This document shows, piece after piece, positions 12,473 to 24,111 of a stretch of 64,000 nt of DNA (the first letter of the stretch is position 1; the number at the start of each line of letters is the position of its first letter). Below the pieces are notes generated by a model that was not told the origin of the DNA, ran no database searches, and saw nothing but the letters and a program-made list of their open reading frames with translations. The DNA is taken from assembly GCA_018894105.1 (NCBI GenBank), contig CM032132.1, positions 30,865,379 through 30,929,378 of the forward strand, written 5' to 3'. The stretch is from Jacaranda mimosifolia (taxonomy: Eukaryota > Streptophyta > Magnoliopsida > Lamiales > Bignoniaceae). Both the position numbers and the translations under genes were made by a program.

Positions 12473-12912
12473 AGCTCATCAGAGCTGATTGCATTGAGAA
12501 CATTCGTCCTTTCATAATTTAGCTCATCCGAGCTTATCTCTCTTCGGCATTCATCTTTTCATAAGTTAGCTCATCTGAGCTAATTTCACTTGGACATTCG
12601 TCTTTTCATAAGTTAACTCATCCGAGCTTATTTCCCCTAGACATTCGTCCTTTTACAAGTTAGCTTATCCGAGCTGAGTTCACTTGGACATTCGTCCTTT
12701 CACAAGTTAGCTCATCCGAGCTGAGTTCACTTGGACATTCATCCTTTCACAAGTTAGCTCATTCAAGCTGAGTTCACTTGGACATTCATCCTTTCACAAG
12801 TTAGCTCATCCGAGCTGAGTTCACTTGGACATTCGTCATTTCACAAGTTAGCTCATCTGAGCTGATTTCACTTGGACATTTGTCCTTTCATAAGTTAGCT
12901 CATCCGAGCATA
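12473..12912. repeat. 47-bp tandem repeat, nine copies plus a partial one
   Basis: Nine consecutive units (one of 48 bp, eight of 47 bp) and a partial tenth. Each starts with AGCTCATCCGAGCT or a variant, continues with a version of GAGTTCACTTGGACATTCGT and ends CCTTTCACAAGTT. The start is a hyphenated palindrome, AGCTC-N4-GAGCT. Middle copies are the most alike and outer copies more diverged, as in arrays maintained by unequal exchange. A poly-C tract lies just upstream at about 12432-12444. Confidence 0.9.
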
Positions 12913-13074
12913 ACAGTTGCATATGATGAGAAAAAAGACACTTTGTATTGAACGCAACTTAAAAAATCAAATGGGACAAAAACACAAGATAATACATGTA
13001 AATGAAAAAACGAGACAATCTTAACAAAAACTAGAGATAGAAATTTCAACCAAGCAAAACAAAACGAGATTACG

Positions 13075-14315
13075 TGTAAAAACACCTGAAATAAAGTTTG
13101 AGGGGCCAATTGATAAATCAAGGGTCAATGTAAAGCACTCAAAAAGTTAAATGATTAGATTGAGAATTGAGGAAAGGTTCTGGGAGCTAAAGTGAAATTT
13201 AGGAAAAGTGGAAAGTATAAAAAGAAGTCCCTCCACTTACTTCAATTTCCACGTGCAGACCCAACCATCCTCTTACTAGATTTCACCTCACTATGACCAA
13301 AAGGACCAATCTGTTCTTCTCCTCACAACAAACACGATGGTACCAAGTTTGCTGCTAAATGACCGAAGGAATGCTGAAAAACTGAAGGCCCACGGTTGGT
13401 CACAGCGGAGGTGGCGGTTGTGGTGGTACCAACGGTTGTTGGTTATGTTCAAGAGGTGGGTCTTAACGGGCTCAGCTGAAGGAGCACATTGGTACCCTCA
13501 ATTGTGGATTTGAATCACCAAAGAAGGAGAAATCGAGGAGATGGCGAGAAAATAGATGGTGGTGGCACTATGTATTTTCTAGCAAATTGATTAGCCAATC
13601 GACGTCCAATTCTAAAATTGATCAAGGTATTTTACTTACCTCATCGAGGCCTATCTGGTAGTGGCAGCCACACACAGTTCCAGCGATAGCATACAACGGA
13701 GATCCGGCGACTAGTGGCGATGCTCTGGCGATAAAAAGTCAATTGGTTCGGGATGGTGATCCGGATGCATGCAGGCTAGTTTCAGATTGTGAATTGACCT
13801 TGAGCTCGATTAATTTGGTAAAATTTTGATTAATCAGTTGATTTGATTCTTGATTTAATCTGATTAAATTGTTAGGCCAATTTTTTATGTAAATACATGT
13901 TAATTGGACAAATATTGTGATTATTGACTGAAATGATTGTAAGTTATATATGGACCCAGATTCGATAATAAAAGACTAATAATTATTAATTGAGCTAATT
14001 GATGTATTTGGAAAGTTGGTATTATGGAACAGTAATAAGACTGAAATATTAGGAATATACATGTTAAATTCATGGATGTGGGCTATATTTAATTAGTTAT
14101 GGACTGAGAATATTAATTTAACTATTAATAATGAAAGTAAGTATTGGCTCGGAATCGATATAATATTTAATTGATGAGGTTTGACCGAACCGACACACTT
14201 AGGAAAACATATGGTAAATTAAGTTCGGGTTACAACCCTTGATTTCCTGAATAAGCTAGATGAGTAGTGAAACCGGTAATATGAATTAGGTGATTGGGGG
14301 AAATAGATCATATAA
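13075..14315 (+). repeat. Outer Ty3/gypsy-like LTR, left part
   Basis: Begins TGTAAAAACACCTGAAAT, resembling the start TGTAACGACC of the chromovirus LTR at 18814, and carries the usual early-LTR phrases about a remaining tract. It stops at the CACTA element (14316) and resumes at 31135; joined length is about 2.9 kb, close to the 2.74-kb LTRs of the inner element. Without the insertion the two parts read as one LTR-like unit. No partner LTR and no target duplication were found, so this is a fragment or an LTR of a truncated element. Confidence 0.6.
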
Positions 14316-14720
14316 CACTATAACAAATTACACTTTTAGTAACGAATAATTTTGTTACCATAAAGCTGAAATTCGTTACCCAAAATATTGGTAACGAATT
14401 TTTCAATACTTAAGTTTAGTGCCCTAAAGCCCGTCACAAAAGGTTTCAGTAACGAAATTTATTGTTCGTTATGAATTATGGACTTATGGTGACAAAATAT
14501 ATCGTTATCAAAATATGATATTAGTAACAAAAAAGTGTAGTAGTTACAATAGATTTTTATAACATAACGAAATATTTAGTTACTAAAACATTAACAATTT
14601 TGTTGCATTTTATTTTTTCGTTACCAATGAGTATAGTTACTAATTGTTTATGTAACAAAATATTTGGTTACAAATAGTTAAATAAAATTTTAATTCAAAA
14701 ACAAGCATTTTGTTACTAAT
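14316..14720. repeat. Left terminal and subterminal repeats of the CACTA element
   Basis: About fifteen copies of GTAACGAA, CGTTAC, GTTACTAA and close variants, in both orientations, within 400 bp of the left tip. The same words fill 30740-31131 at the other end. Confidence 0.8.
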
Positions 14721-14754
14721 GGAATAAATAACTAAGAGTTTCATTACGAAATGT

Positions 14755-15250
14755 GTGTGCGTGGGCTCCTGTTTGGGCTGATGCATATGGATGGGCCATT
14801 TGACATCAAGCCTTCGCCTGCTGGGCCGCTGAACTCTGGGCCCGACCCGCGCCATCACTTACCAGCCCATCAGCAAGAGCACAGCAGGGCCTAGCCGCTC
14901 GCAAGCAACCCTACTATGCTAAACCTAGCACGCACCGCCCTGCTGGGCTCAAGCTTATGGCCCACTAGAAAAACCACTATAAGGCGACCCGCCCGCAAGC
15001 TGGCAGTAGGGCCCAACGCCTCGAGCCCACCTGAGCTCAGGCCCAGTGCCCACACCAGCCCACCCGAGCTCAAGCCCAGCACCTACCAACCCAACAGGCC
15101 CTACTGCTCTCAGGCCCAACGCCCAACACTCACTAGCAGGAGCGGCCGTAGGGCCGGCCCAACGCAAATTCCTCCCAATCTACTGGCAGCAGGTTTCGAT
15201 CCCACGCCATGCCCACCATCAAGCAAGCACTTAACCATCTTGGCTGCACG
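14755..15250. other. GC-rich block inside the CACTA element with a tRNA-like module
   Basis: A GC-rich island (GGGCC, GCCCA and CCCAGC words) in very AT-rich surroundings. Several overlapping open frames of 62-149 codons are compositional artefacts. Its right end reads, on the minus strand, TGGTTAAGTGC followed about 25 bases later by GGGATCGAAACC, resembling RNA polymerase III A and B boxes of a tRNA. It does not fold into a complete tRNA by eye. Confidence 0.45.
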
Positions 15251-15589
15251 TCCAAAGTTAATATTTGCATTTGCTCAATTACTCATTCGTCTCTTCCATA
15301 TAAAGATCTCAAGCAATTTCACATGTTATCAGGCAAACATTATTTTATTTTTAAAAACAAAATAATAATTGTCACTTGAATAAATAAAATAAGAGTATCA
15401 AATAGTGAATTAAAAGAAATAAAAAAAAAAGCGTGAGATAATTATATAACATAGCTGCATGAAGTAAAGAAATTTTATTACATATATGTATATATAAATT
15501 GTTAGGTAAATGCTTAATATTTTTGTAGAAGAGCTTATAATATAAAATACTTTATTTTAGAAATATATAAAAAAAATATTTATAAAAAA

Positions 15590-15597
15590 TAATTGGC

Positions 15598-15654
<57 letters not shown>

Positions 15655-16995
15655 TAAAAAATTGTGAACAAAACATTTTAAAGTAAAAAACAAAGGGCAA
15701 TCTAATAAGCAAAAGTAACAATATTATTAATTCCGGCGGTTTAGAAAAATTAGCGCGAAGTTATTCATTCAGGGAATGTCACACTAACCGCCGCCATTTA
15801 TTATGAATTTCGCGGCGATTTTTTGAAACTGCTCAGCGGCGGTTTGGATAAATCGTTGCTTAACCACCGTCAAATTAATATTTTGCGGCGGTTGAGACAA
15901 ATCGTCACAAAATATGTGCCGCGATTAACCTATTTTCTTATAATGTGTGGGTATATATATATATACACAATATATGTATATAAGTTTGAATGAAAAGTTA
16001 TATTATATACATAGTTATAAATATTAAATATTATTTAATTCGGAATGAATAAATAGAAAAAATAGATAAAAATAAAAGTATTTTAAATTTTATTGATAAA
16101 TTTATATATATGTATATTATATATATGTGAATAAATATAAATGGAAAAAATAAGTATACATGAATGAATAATTCGAAATAAAAAAGATAAAAATAAAAAT
16201 TATTTAAAATTTTATAGATAAATAAAAATATATATGTATAAAATGAGAATGTATGAAATAATAAGAAATTTTGATTTTGATTATTTGAAAGGTTAACAAC
16301 TTTTTTTGTTATTCACTATTTTTTTTGTTATTTGCAAAATATAATATGAATATCCAATTATATTTATACAAAAATTTGAGAATAAATACAATAATTTATT
16401 TTTTCTATATTTTATTTTACATTATAATTTCATCCTCATATTTTGTCACTAATTCATATTTTAAAATCAATTTTAAGTTTATGATTATTTTATCAATTTA
16501 CTATAGTTTTAACTTTATATGACTAATGCCAAACTCTTTTCTTCACTTAATTATTCGATAACTAAGTTATGGCTCAAATTAAAAGGTTTCTATTAACTTA
16601 TATACTAATATTGATTTTAACTTTATAATTATTTTATATATTTATTTTGATTTATTTTACTTTTTTTTATCTTTACTATCATAGTTTTGTCTTAACTTAA
16701 TTGATTTTTAATCAAAAATTAAAATTAAATAAGATTGTTTTTAAAAATAATTGGCATTACATTATATATATATTAAAAAATTATGGACAAAACCCTTTAA
16801 AGTTAAAAACAAAGAACAACCTAATAAGTAAAAGAAACAATATTATTAATTACGGTAGTTTAGAAAAACCAGGGTGAAGTTATTCACTCAGTAGCGGTTA
16901 CACTAACCGCCATCATTTATTATGAATTCCGCGGCGGTTTTTCGAAACTATCGCTAAATGGCTAATTTAACGGCGGTTTGGATAACTATATTACT
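15590..16995. repeat. Direct repeats rich in GCGGCGGTTT within the CACTA element
   Basis: The stretch 15655-15870 recurs, diverged, at 16775-16985, including AACAATATTATTAATT and a GCGGCGGTTT region. At 15917-15945 the minus strand reads CACATTATAAGAAAATAGG, which looks like the end of a different CACTA family. I infer a fragment of a second DNA transposon within the first. Confidence 0.55.
15601..15654. repeat. (AC)18(AT)n microsatellite
   Basis: Uninterrupted AC dinucleotides from 15601 to about 15637 run directly into AT dinucleotides to 15654. Confidence 0.97.
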
Positions 16996-18690
16996 AAGTT
17001 TATAGTATAATGTCGTGAGTATTTCAAAATAATTTCAAAATTTCTAACTATATTAAAGTTATACAAGTTGATCAATTTTAAAACAATTTGCATTAATTAG
17101 GTATAGAAATTTTTCAATAAATGCATGTTCAAATTGTCCACATCAATATATTATTAGTACAGAATATCTTAATTTTTAAAATGAAATTAATTACACGTAA
17201 ATACTAAAGTTTTTAGAATTTATAAACAATTTTTCTAAAATCTTTTGGTTCAAAAACAATGTCCTAATAAATAATAACAAAAAATAGAATTAAATTTTAA
17301 ACGTCCATAATAATACATCATAATTCATCTTATAATATAAGATAAAATAAATAATTTTTGTACATACTATTTATACACAAAATGGAGGGAGGAGCAAAAT
17401 TTTGGAGGGAATAAAAAAATAATAGGGGAATTCATTTTTGGAGGGAAACTTATTTTTTGAAAGAAATATAATATGTAGATCAACTAATTTCTAAGAACAA
17501 CTTGTTCAGGTTTATGAAAGTTAATAATCATTATATTTAATAATATATTTTAAGTTAATACTTTTTTTACACTATATTAAACCACGAAAGTTATCTTTAT
17601 TTTAGCAATTTATATAGTAAAACATACACACAATTAACATATAGATATCTATAAGTTACAAAAACCTTTAATTGGCCAATACAACGATTAAAATACGAAA
17701 TGTAACATTAACAGGTCTAAGTTCAGGGACTGTTTTCTTTTCATTAAGTATTACGGTAAACTAGATTTCTTTCTTTTCTTTTGTTATTCAGTTATGTAAC
17801 CTTTAACTATTTATTTTAATGAGTTTTTAGAATTTTTCTAAATAAATATTGTAACAAATTTTAATAAAAAATTAAATTGTTAAGCACCAAAATGTATAAG
17901 TCCGAATTATATGTTATTTAAATATTTTAACTATAATAGAAAATCATTTAATAATTTAAAAAATTATATGTCAATTCATCATATAATCTAAGATAAAATA
18001 AATTAATTTTTCTATAAATTATTTATAAAAAGTAAATGGAGGAGCTAAAATTTAGAGGAATCGAAAAAATGAGGAGAATTCATTATTGTTAGAGGGAATC
18101 AATTTTTTGGAAGAAATCAAGTTAAATTATTATGTCAAACTAATAATAAAAACAATTGTCAATATTTTTTATGGGCCAAATTTTGGAGGGAATACAAAGT
18201 TGGAGGGAAACAAAATTGCATTGCCATCCAAATTCATTAAATAAATTTATACATATGTATAAAATAAGAATATATGAAATAATGAGAAATGAGAAATAAT
18301 GATAAATTTATATATGTACAAAATGAGAAATATATGATGAATATTCTTTAAATTTTATTGAAATTTATATATATATATACACTATATATGTATATAAGTA
18401 TGAATAAAAAATTATATTATATATATGTTTTTATAAATATTAAATATTATTTAATTTGGAATGAATAACTAAAAAAGTAGATAAAATAAAAGTAATTTAA
18501 ATTTTATTGATAAATTTATATATATGTATATTATATATATGTGAATAAGTATAAATAGAAACAATAAGTATACATGTATGAATAATTAGAAAGAAAAAAG
18601 ATAAAAATAAAAGTTATTTAAAATTTTATAAATAAATTTATATATATATATGTATAAAATGAGAATATATGAAATAATGATAAATGAGAA
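15955..18690. repeat. AT-rich direct repeat pair, about 2.4 kb apart
   Basis: 15955-16270 and 18367-18685 share long identical stretches (TTATTGATAAATTTATATAT and AATAAGTATACATG contexts). The region between is AT-rich and without coding sense. Scattered phrases GGAGGGAATAAA, GGAGGGAAAC and TTTTGGAGGGAA near 17383-17460, 18033-18120 and 18185-18215 form another dispersed motif, which reappears at 30783-30812 on the far side of the chromovirus and so belongs to the CACTA element. Confidence 0.6.
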
Positions 18691-18813
18691 ACAATGATAA
18701 ACTTATACATATATGTATAAAATGAGAAATATGTGATATAATGGAAGAAGAGAGAAATGAGAATAAAAAGAAAATAAAAGAATGAAGAAAAAAGAAAAGA
18801 AATGAGAAATATT

Positions 18814-21555
18814 TGTAACGACCCCGGAATTTCCGTATTTTCATAAGTAATTATTTTCATGGTTTATTTTAATTTTGATGTTATTATTAAATCCTTGGAA
18901 TTTATTTGATTTCATTTTTTGTATTTATTTATTAAGGACTTAATTGCAAGGAAATTGGAAGTTTGGGATTCAATTGAGGAATCTTATAATGTTAGGGACT
19001 TAATCGCAAAAATGGAAAATCGGATTGAGGACACTTGGCAACACCCTTTTCTTCCTTCTTTTCTTTCTTTTTCTTTCTTTCTTCTCCATTTCCTCATTCT
19101 TTCTTCCTCCCGTTTCTTTCTTTTCTCTCATTCCCGCGACCACCCATCACCACCGTGACCATCTCCACCACTCAACCAAGCCCCAAACTTAGATTTAACT
19201 TCACCATCCTCTTCTCCAGCACCCTCTGAACACCAAACAGCCACCATGCACGGCGGAGACGCGGCGGCAGGAGGAGTTTAAAGAAGACCCATTCACGGCC
19301 ACCGGTGTATCTCCCTCTTCCGACGGTGGATTGTGCATCTGAGGCATGGTATGGAAAGCTAAGGGTGTGAGGAAGGTTTTGAGAAGGTTGCATGTGAGTT
19401 CAAACGGCCGGAATCCGAGAATCAAGGTGATCAGAGTTGGGCGGCAATTTTTGGAAACTTGGCTGAAAATCGAGTTTCCCGGCGAATCCAGGGCTCGAAA
19501 TTGAAAACCGATCACACCGTTGCACTCAGGAGCTCGAAAGGAGTCGGACTGGTTGGTTTGGGATTTTTCCGGCGGACAGCGGCGGCGGCGGTGATCGGGC
19601 GGTTTCTTCTGCTCGATCCGACGGTCGCAACGGTATAAGCCATATCTAATTCCGAGCATTAGTTATTGATTTGCGAATTTTGGAAGATTTATTAATTATA
19701 TTGTATTTGAATTTTGTGTGTATATATATATATATGACATTGTATGTTGGAGCTAGGAATTGAATTTTAGTGATTATGGAATATTGTGGGGTGTGGTTAG
19801 TTGTTGGAAGGCTATACTTTGATATTTATGATTTTTGGGAATTATTGGAATAGTAATAATATATTATGAGATTTAATTAAGTTGGTAGAAATTAATTTGA
19901 GGATTTAAGAGTTATATTTTATAATGGATAATAATTGAATATGGTTAAGTTAAAATATTCGATTCTTGTAAAATTTGGCGTGTCTAGGAGACTTATAGTA
20001 GTTTTGGGAAATTATAAGCTTAATTGATTATTGAGACCATTAAATCGATCGAGCTTTGATTATGGATTTTTTGGGATTAGGTGAAGGAGATTTGGGTGTT
20101 GTTTGTCAATAGCTTGACGTTGGACTGAGTTGGAATTACTACAACCAGGTGAGGATCTATCCCTCTTGATATTTGTTACATCTATGAGGCTCTGCCAATT
20201 TGGCACCCTATTGAGCTATCTGTTGTTGAAATTAACCCCTGTGTGGGTTTACTGTTTCTGTATGTTACTCAAAACCGTGTTTGGATTCTATTTCTTATTT
20301 GATTATGTTCTGAATACCCCTGTGTGGGTTTACTTTGCTTCTGTTCTGAATACCCCTGTGAGGGTTATGTCTAGTCTGTATCTGTTTTTGTTATTTTGTA
20401 TCAGTTTCTGTCTGTTCTAGCGCCCAGAATTTTATCTGTTATCTGTTCGGTATTTGTCTGTCATTTGTTTCGCATCTGTAGCCTTGTCGGCTTTTCTATT
20501 ATCAGTTTGATATATGTTGCCTGACTGGCATTATTTCTGTCTGCTTTGATTTGTTTATCTGAAACCGGCAATGTGCTAGGGATTTCCCCCTAAGCATCTG
20601 CATAAGCGGTAATTTGTTATATGTACGGAGATTGTATGGGCCAAGAGCCAATCTGAGCTACTTGTTTGGTTTGTGAGGCACGCTAGGGATTTCCCCGTGG
20701 GTGTCCACAGCACGCTAGGGATTTCCCCCTGGGTGTCATCGATACGCTAGGGATTTTCCCCTAGGTATCGGCGGTACGCTAGGGATTTCCCCCTGGGTAT
20801 TGATGGTGTGCTAGGGATTTCCCCCTAGGCATCGGCGGTGCGCTATACGGACCGTATGGGCATCTGCAAACACCAAGCTATTATGCTTAGGTGATCTGTT
20901 TGTTTGGTATAAGGTGAATCGGCAATGCATGTTTCGATCATCCTTTGAATGTATATGCTTTGGGATTGATTTGTCTGACAGTCTGTATATTTAAAATATG
21001 ATCTTGGAGCAACAAGGCAGGAGAGTTTCCTGTTTGATTAATTGTGCTATCTGTTTTTGTATCCGCATTATCTGTTAGTTGCATTATGATTTGTCGAGTC
21101 GAGTTTTCCTCGATGAATCCTTTCTATAATCCTCACTAAGCCATTGGACTTAATCCCCATATTTGTGATATTACAGATAAGGAAGAGAATTGATCGAGAC
21201 TGAGAAGAGGAATTAACAATACTTGGGTTTTCTTTTGCTGATTATATAGAATCCAAGTTATGATGTACTTTTGTATAAGATATAATCACCTTAGAATGGT
21301 TGTAACATGTCGTTTTGTATTTTTAAGGTTATGATGTATTAAATAGTAAGAGATGAATGTTTTGAACTCTGTTGAGACCTAGTAGATATATATGTTGTTA
21401 ATTCAGGTTTATAACTGCTTGTTGAAGTTGAATTTTGAATTTTGGTGATGTACGCAACAGAACTATGGGCCTTCTGTTAGCTGTAACTCTGATATTGTAA
21501 GTCTGAATCTGTGTGGTACCTTGATTTGGGTGTTATCCTAAGGAGGGGTGCCACA
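18814..21555 (+). repeat. 5' LTR of the chromovirus
   Basis: 2742 bp. Contents in order: TGTAACGACC start; a pyrimidine-rich tract at 19043-19132; a GC-richer segment to about 19630; TATATATATATA near 19719-19734, a possible core promoter; CTGAATACCCCTGTGTGGG repeats near 20300-20365; and a 32-bp tandem array at 20680-20846. Confidence 0.95.
20680..20846 (+). repeat. 32-bp tandem repeat in the 5' LTR
   Basis: Five consecutive units of form ACGCTAGGGATTTCCCC followed by a variable CTGGGTGTC or CTAGGTATC tail; a sixth, isolated unit sits upstream at about 20574. The 3' LTR has the matching block at 28263-28425 with the units partly exchanged in type. Confidence 0.9.
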
Positions 21556-21559
21556 GAAG

Positions 21560-21573
21560 GTGGTATCAGAGCC
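21560..21573 (+). promoter_or_regulatory. tRNA-iMet primer-binding site of the chromovirus
   Basis: TGGTATCAGAGCCT, a perfect plant initiator-Met tRNA match, begins a few bases after the LTR end CCACA. Confidence 0.93.
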
Positions 21574-21730
21574 TGGGTTCGACTATGATCTAGGAGAATG
21601 AGTATTATTAGGAATTTTAAATCTTTAGTTGCTTTAAGATATGACATTCGAGGCTAGAGAACTTTATGGCTATAGAAATATGTTGGTTTTCCTAACTTAT
21701 TAAGTTAAGTGAGTTACCTTATTTTGTAGG

Positions 21731-22114
21731 ATGGCTAATGATAAAGACAAGGGTAAAGGCAAGCAGTCTATCGATGAGAATGAAGAGGAGGATTCTGCCA
21801 GCATGATCGAGAGGCTAAAACAAGAAAAAGAAGAGCTGATAAAACGATGTCGATAGCAAGAAGAATGGTTGTTTCAGAAGAGTGAGATACTTATGGATAC
21901 TAAAGTAGAGCTGCGACATATGAAACCAAGGTTGGGAACTCGTGACTATTTGTCCGACCATCTAGTCGTGGACGTTGAGCGCGAGAGAGTTCGCATGGGC
22001 ATTGTAGAAGCACATATTAGTAAACTCCGAACTATCCGCGTCGATATGGAGACAATGTTTCGCTTCATGGAGAATGACCACAAGCCCCACCGATGGCAGA
22101 CGACAGGGCATTAG
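21731..22114 (+). pseudogene. Chromovirus N-terminal gag segment (coiled-coil leader)
   Basis: A frame from ATG 21731 runs to TAG at 22112-22114, with one in-frame TAG at 21854-21856. The start is lysine-rich and charged (MANDKDKGKGK), then a heptad-like stretch ERLKQEKEELIKRC suggests a coiled coil. It overlaps the main gag frame, which is in another phase and has its own ATG at 22093. I infer that this was once the N-terminus of gag and is now separated by a frameshift and a stop, although a separate short leader frame cannot be excluded. Confidence 0.6.
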
Positions 22115-22524
22115 AGCGATTTCTCCGATTTCAACCCCCAAAGTTTCATGGAGAGCCAGATGATAGAAAGGCTGAAGAGTGGATTGAACATATAGAGGTT
22201 ATATTTGACACTTTGCAGTACCCTGACGAGCAGAGGGTGCGGTTCGCCACATTTCTGTTAGTGGGAACTGCACGTAGTTGGTGGAAGATGATAGAACGTA
22301 GGTGGACAGCTACTGGAACTCAGAGGACGTGGGATAATTTTGCTAGGGAATTCTCATATAAGTATGTTCCTTTAGTAGCTCAGCAGTCAAGGGAACGGGA
22401 ATTTATGAGCTTGATACAAGGAAGCCAGACTGTGAGTCAATATGAAGCAACCTTTAGTCGTTTAATTCAGTATGCGCCTTATATCTTAACTGATGAGGTT
22501 CGGCAGATTCAAAGGTTTACCTAA
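22093..22524 (+). pseudogene. Chromovirus gag, capsid-like region
   Basis: 143 codons opening MADDRALERFLRFQPPKFHG. Matches the Retrotrans_gag domain pattern: PPKFHGEPD, then a tryptophan-containing helix (AEEWIEHIEVIFD), RSWWK and WDNFAREF, ending in the conserved QRF. A TAA at 22522-22524 interrupts the frame, which then continues in the same phase, so this is a nonsense mutation within one gag-pol polyprotein. Gag would assemble the virus-like particle in the cytoplasm. Confidence 0.9.
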
Positions 22525-22527
22525 GGA

Positions 22528-24105
22528 TTGCGGCCGGAATTAAGGCGAGGTTTGGCTATATGTGATCTTCCGAATTTCAACATCGCGGTCAGTAAGGCAC
22601 TGCAGTTAGAGTCAGAACTGCAAGAAATTAGGAAAATTGAGGATAAAGGCAGAAAAGGAAGACGGCCTCCTAGTGGGCCGAGTAGTGCTAGTAAGAGACT
22701 GTGGAGGTCGCAAAATGAAGGCAAAGCACCAAAAGTTCCTCAGGCTGTGGAATCAAGGAATAGGGCACAAGGAAATGCACCTTTATCATGTGGATTTTGT
22801 GGTGTGTCGACTCATGAGGAAGCGAATTGCTGGCGCAAGCAAGGTAAATGCTTAAGGTGTGGCAGTAGCCAGCATTTCTTAAGAGACTGCCCTGGTAAGA
22901 TGGGGCCAGCACCAGCAGGAAGGGCACGTGCCTATGCCATCACCGGTAAAGATGTGCCAGATCCTAATGAGGTAGTAGAAGGTACAATTACTATCTCTCA
23001 GATTTTTGGTAAAGCTTTATATGATCCCGGTGCTTCCCATTCATTTATATCTGCTGAATTTTCTGAGAAATTAAATATGCAACCCGAAACAATGGCGTAT
23101 CAAGTAGAAGTGAAAACACCCCTAGGTGAAGGGTTAATCACGGATACAATGTTTCAAGAGTGTCCTATTATGATTGACAACCGAGAGTACCCAGCTAATC
23201 TTATACGTATGCCTATTCAAGGATATGATGTGATTCTGGGAATGGATTGGTTGTATAACCATCAGGCACAAGTGAATTGTTTCACAAAGTGCATTACTCT
23301 CGGGGAAGGAACCTTGATAACTCCACATTCTTCAGTGGATATATCTCCTTCACTACCGATCATATCAGCGGTAGAGGCCCGAAAAATATTATTCGAAGGT
23401 GGACAGGGATATTTGGCATATCTTATCAATAAGCCCCGTGATGCAGTCAAGATTGAGGAAGTAGACGTGGTAGCAGAATATCCAGAGGTTTTTCCTGAGG
23501 AGCTAAATTCGTTACCTCCAGATCGAGAGATAGAGTTTGTCATTCATACTCTACCAGGGACTATGCCATTTTCCAAGACTCCTTATCGAATGGCCCCTGC
23601 TGAACTGAAGGAACTTAAGAGCCAACTTCAAGAATTGTTGGAGAAAAAGTATATCAAACCTAGCACCTCTCCTCGGGGAGCTCCGGTGCTGTTCGTCAAA
23701 AAGAAAGATGGGTCGTTGAGAATGTGCATCGATTATCGAGAATTGAACAAGATCACTATCAAAAACAAGTACCCATTACCTCGTGTGGAGGAGCTGTTTG
23801 ATGTCTTGCAGGGATCAAGAATTTTCTCAAAATTGGATTTGAGGCAAGGGTATTACCAGTTGAAGATTCGAGAAGAAGATATTCTAAAAACAGCTTTCAA
23901 CTCTCGATATGGTCATTTCGAATTCGTAGTAATGCCGTTCGGATTGACCAATGCTCCAGCGGCATTCATGGATTTGATGCACCGCATATTTCGACCTTAT
24001 CTTGATCAATTCGTGGTCATATTCATCGATGATATTTTAGTCTTCTCGAAGTCTGAAGAGGAGCATCGAAGGCACTTACATGCAGTTCTAAGAACACTGA
24101 AATAG
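22528..24105 (+). pseudogene. Chromovirus gag zinc knuckle, protease and reverse transcriptase (N-terminal part)
   Basis: 525 codons in the same frame as gag. In order: the end of the capsid domain; a CCHC zinc knuckle, [14 protein letters not shown], at 22849-22890; an aspartic protease with active-site region DPGASHSFI near 23023, where Pro takes the place usually held by Ser or Thr; and the RT fingers and palm with the catalytic FIDD box at 24022-24033, preceded by [13 protein letters not shown] at 24103-24105 ends the frame, which continues in phase afterwards. Together with the TAA upstream this means gag-pol is broken twice in this stretch. Confidence 0.92.
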
Positions 24106-24111
24106 CATCAG

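Noticed and set aside
12473..12912. CRISPR-like array
   Set aside because: Units are contiguous and repeat throughout without unique spacers, and the host is a plant nuclear genome.
14891..15365. Overlapping open frames of 62-149 codons
   Set aside because: Proline/alanine-rich translations on both strands of a GC-rich CACTA segment; open because of base composition, not coding.
19201..19659. 152-codon minus-strand open frame
   Set aside because: Lies within the chromovirus LTR, and its counterpart in the 3' LTR (about 26785-27224) is broken, so the frame is not conserved.
20680..20846. GGGATTTCCCC units as NF-kappaB sites
   Set aside because: The word fits that animal consensus, but plants have no NF-kappaB; the repeat is better seen as an LTR minisatellite.
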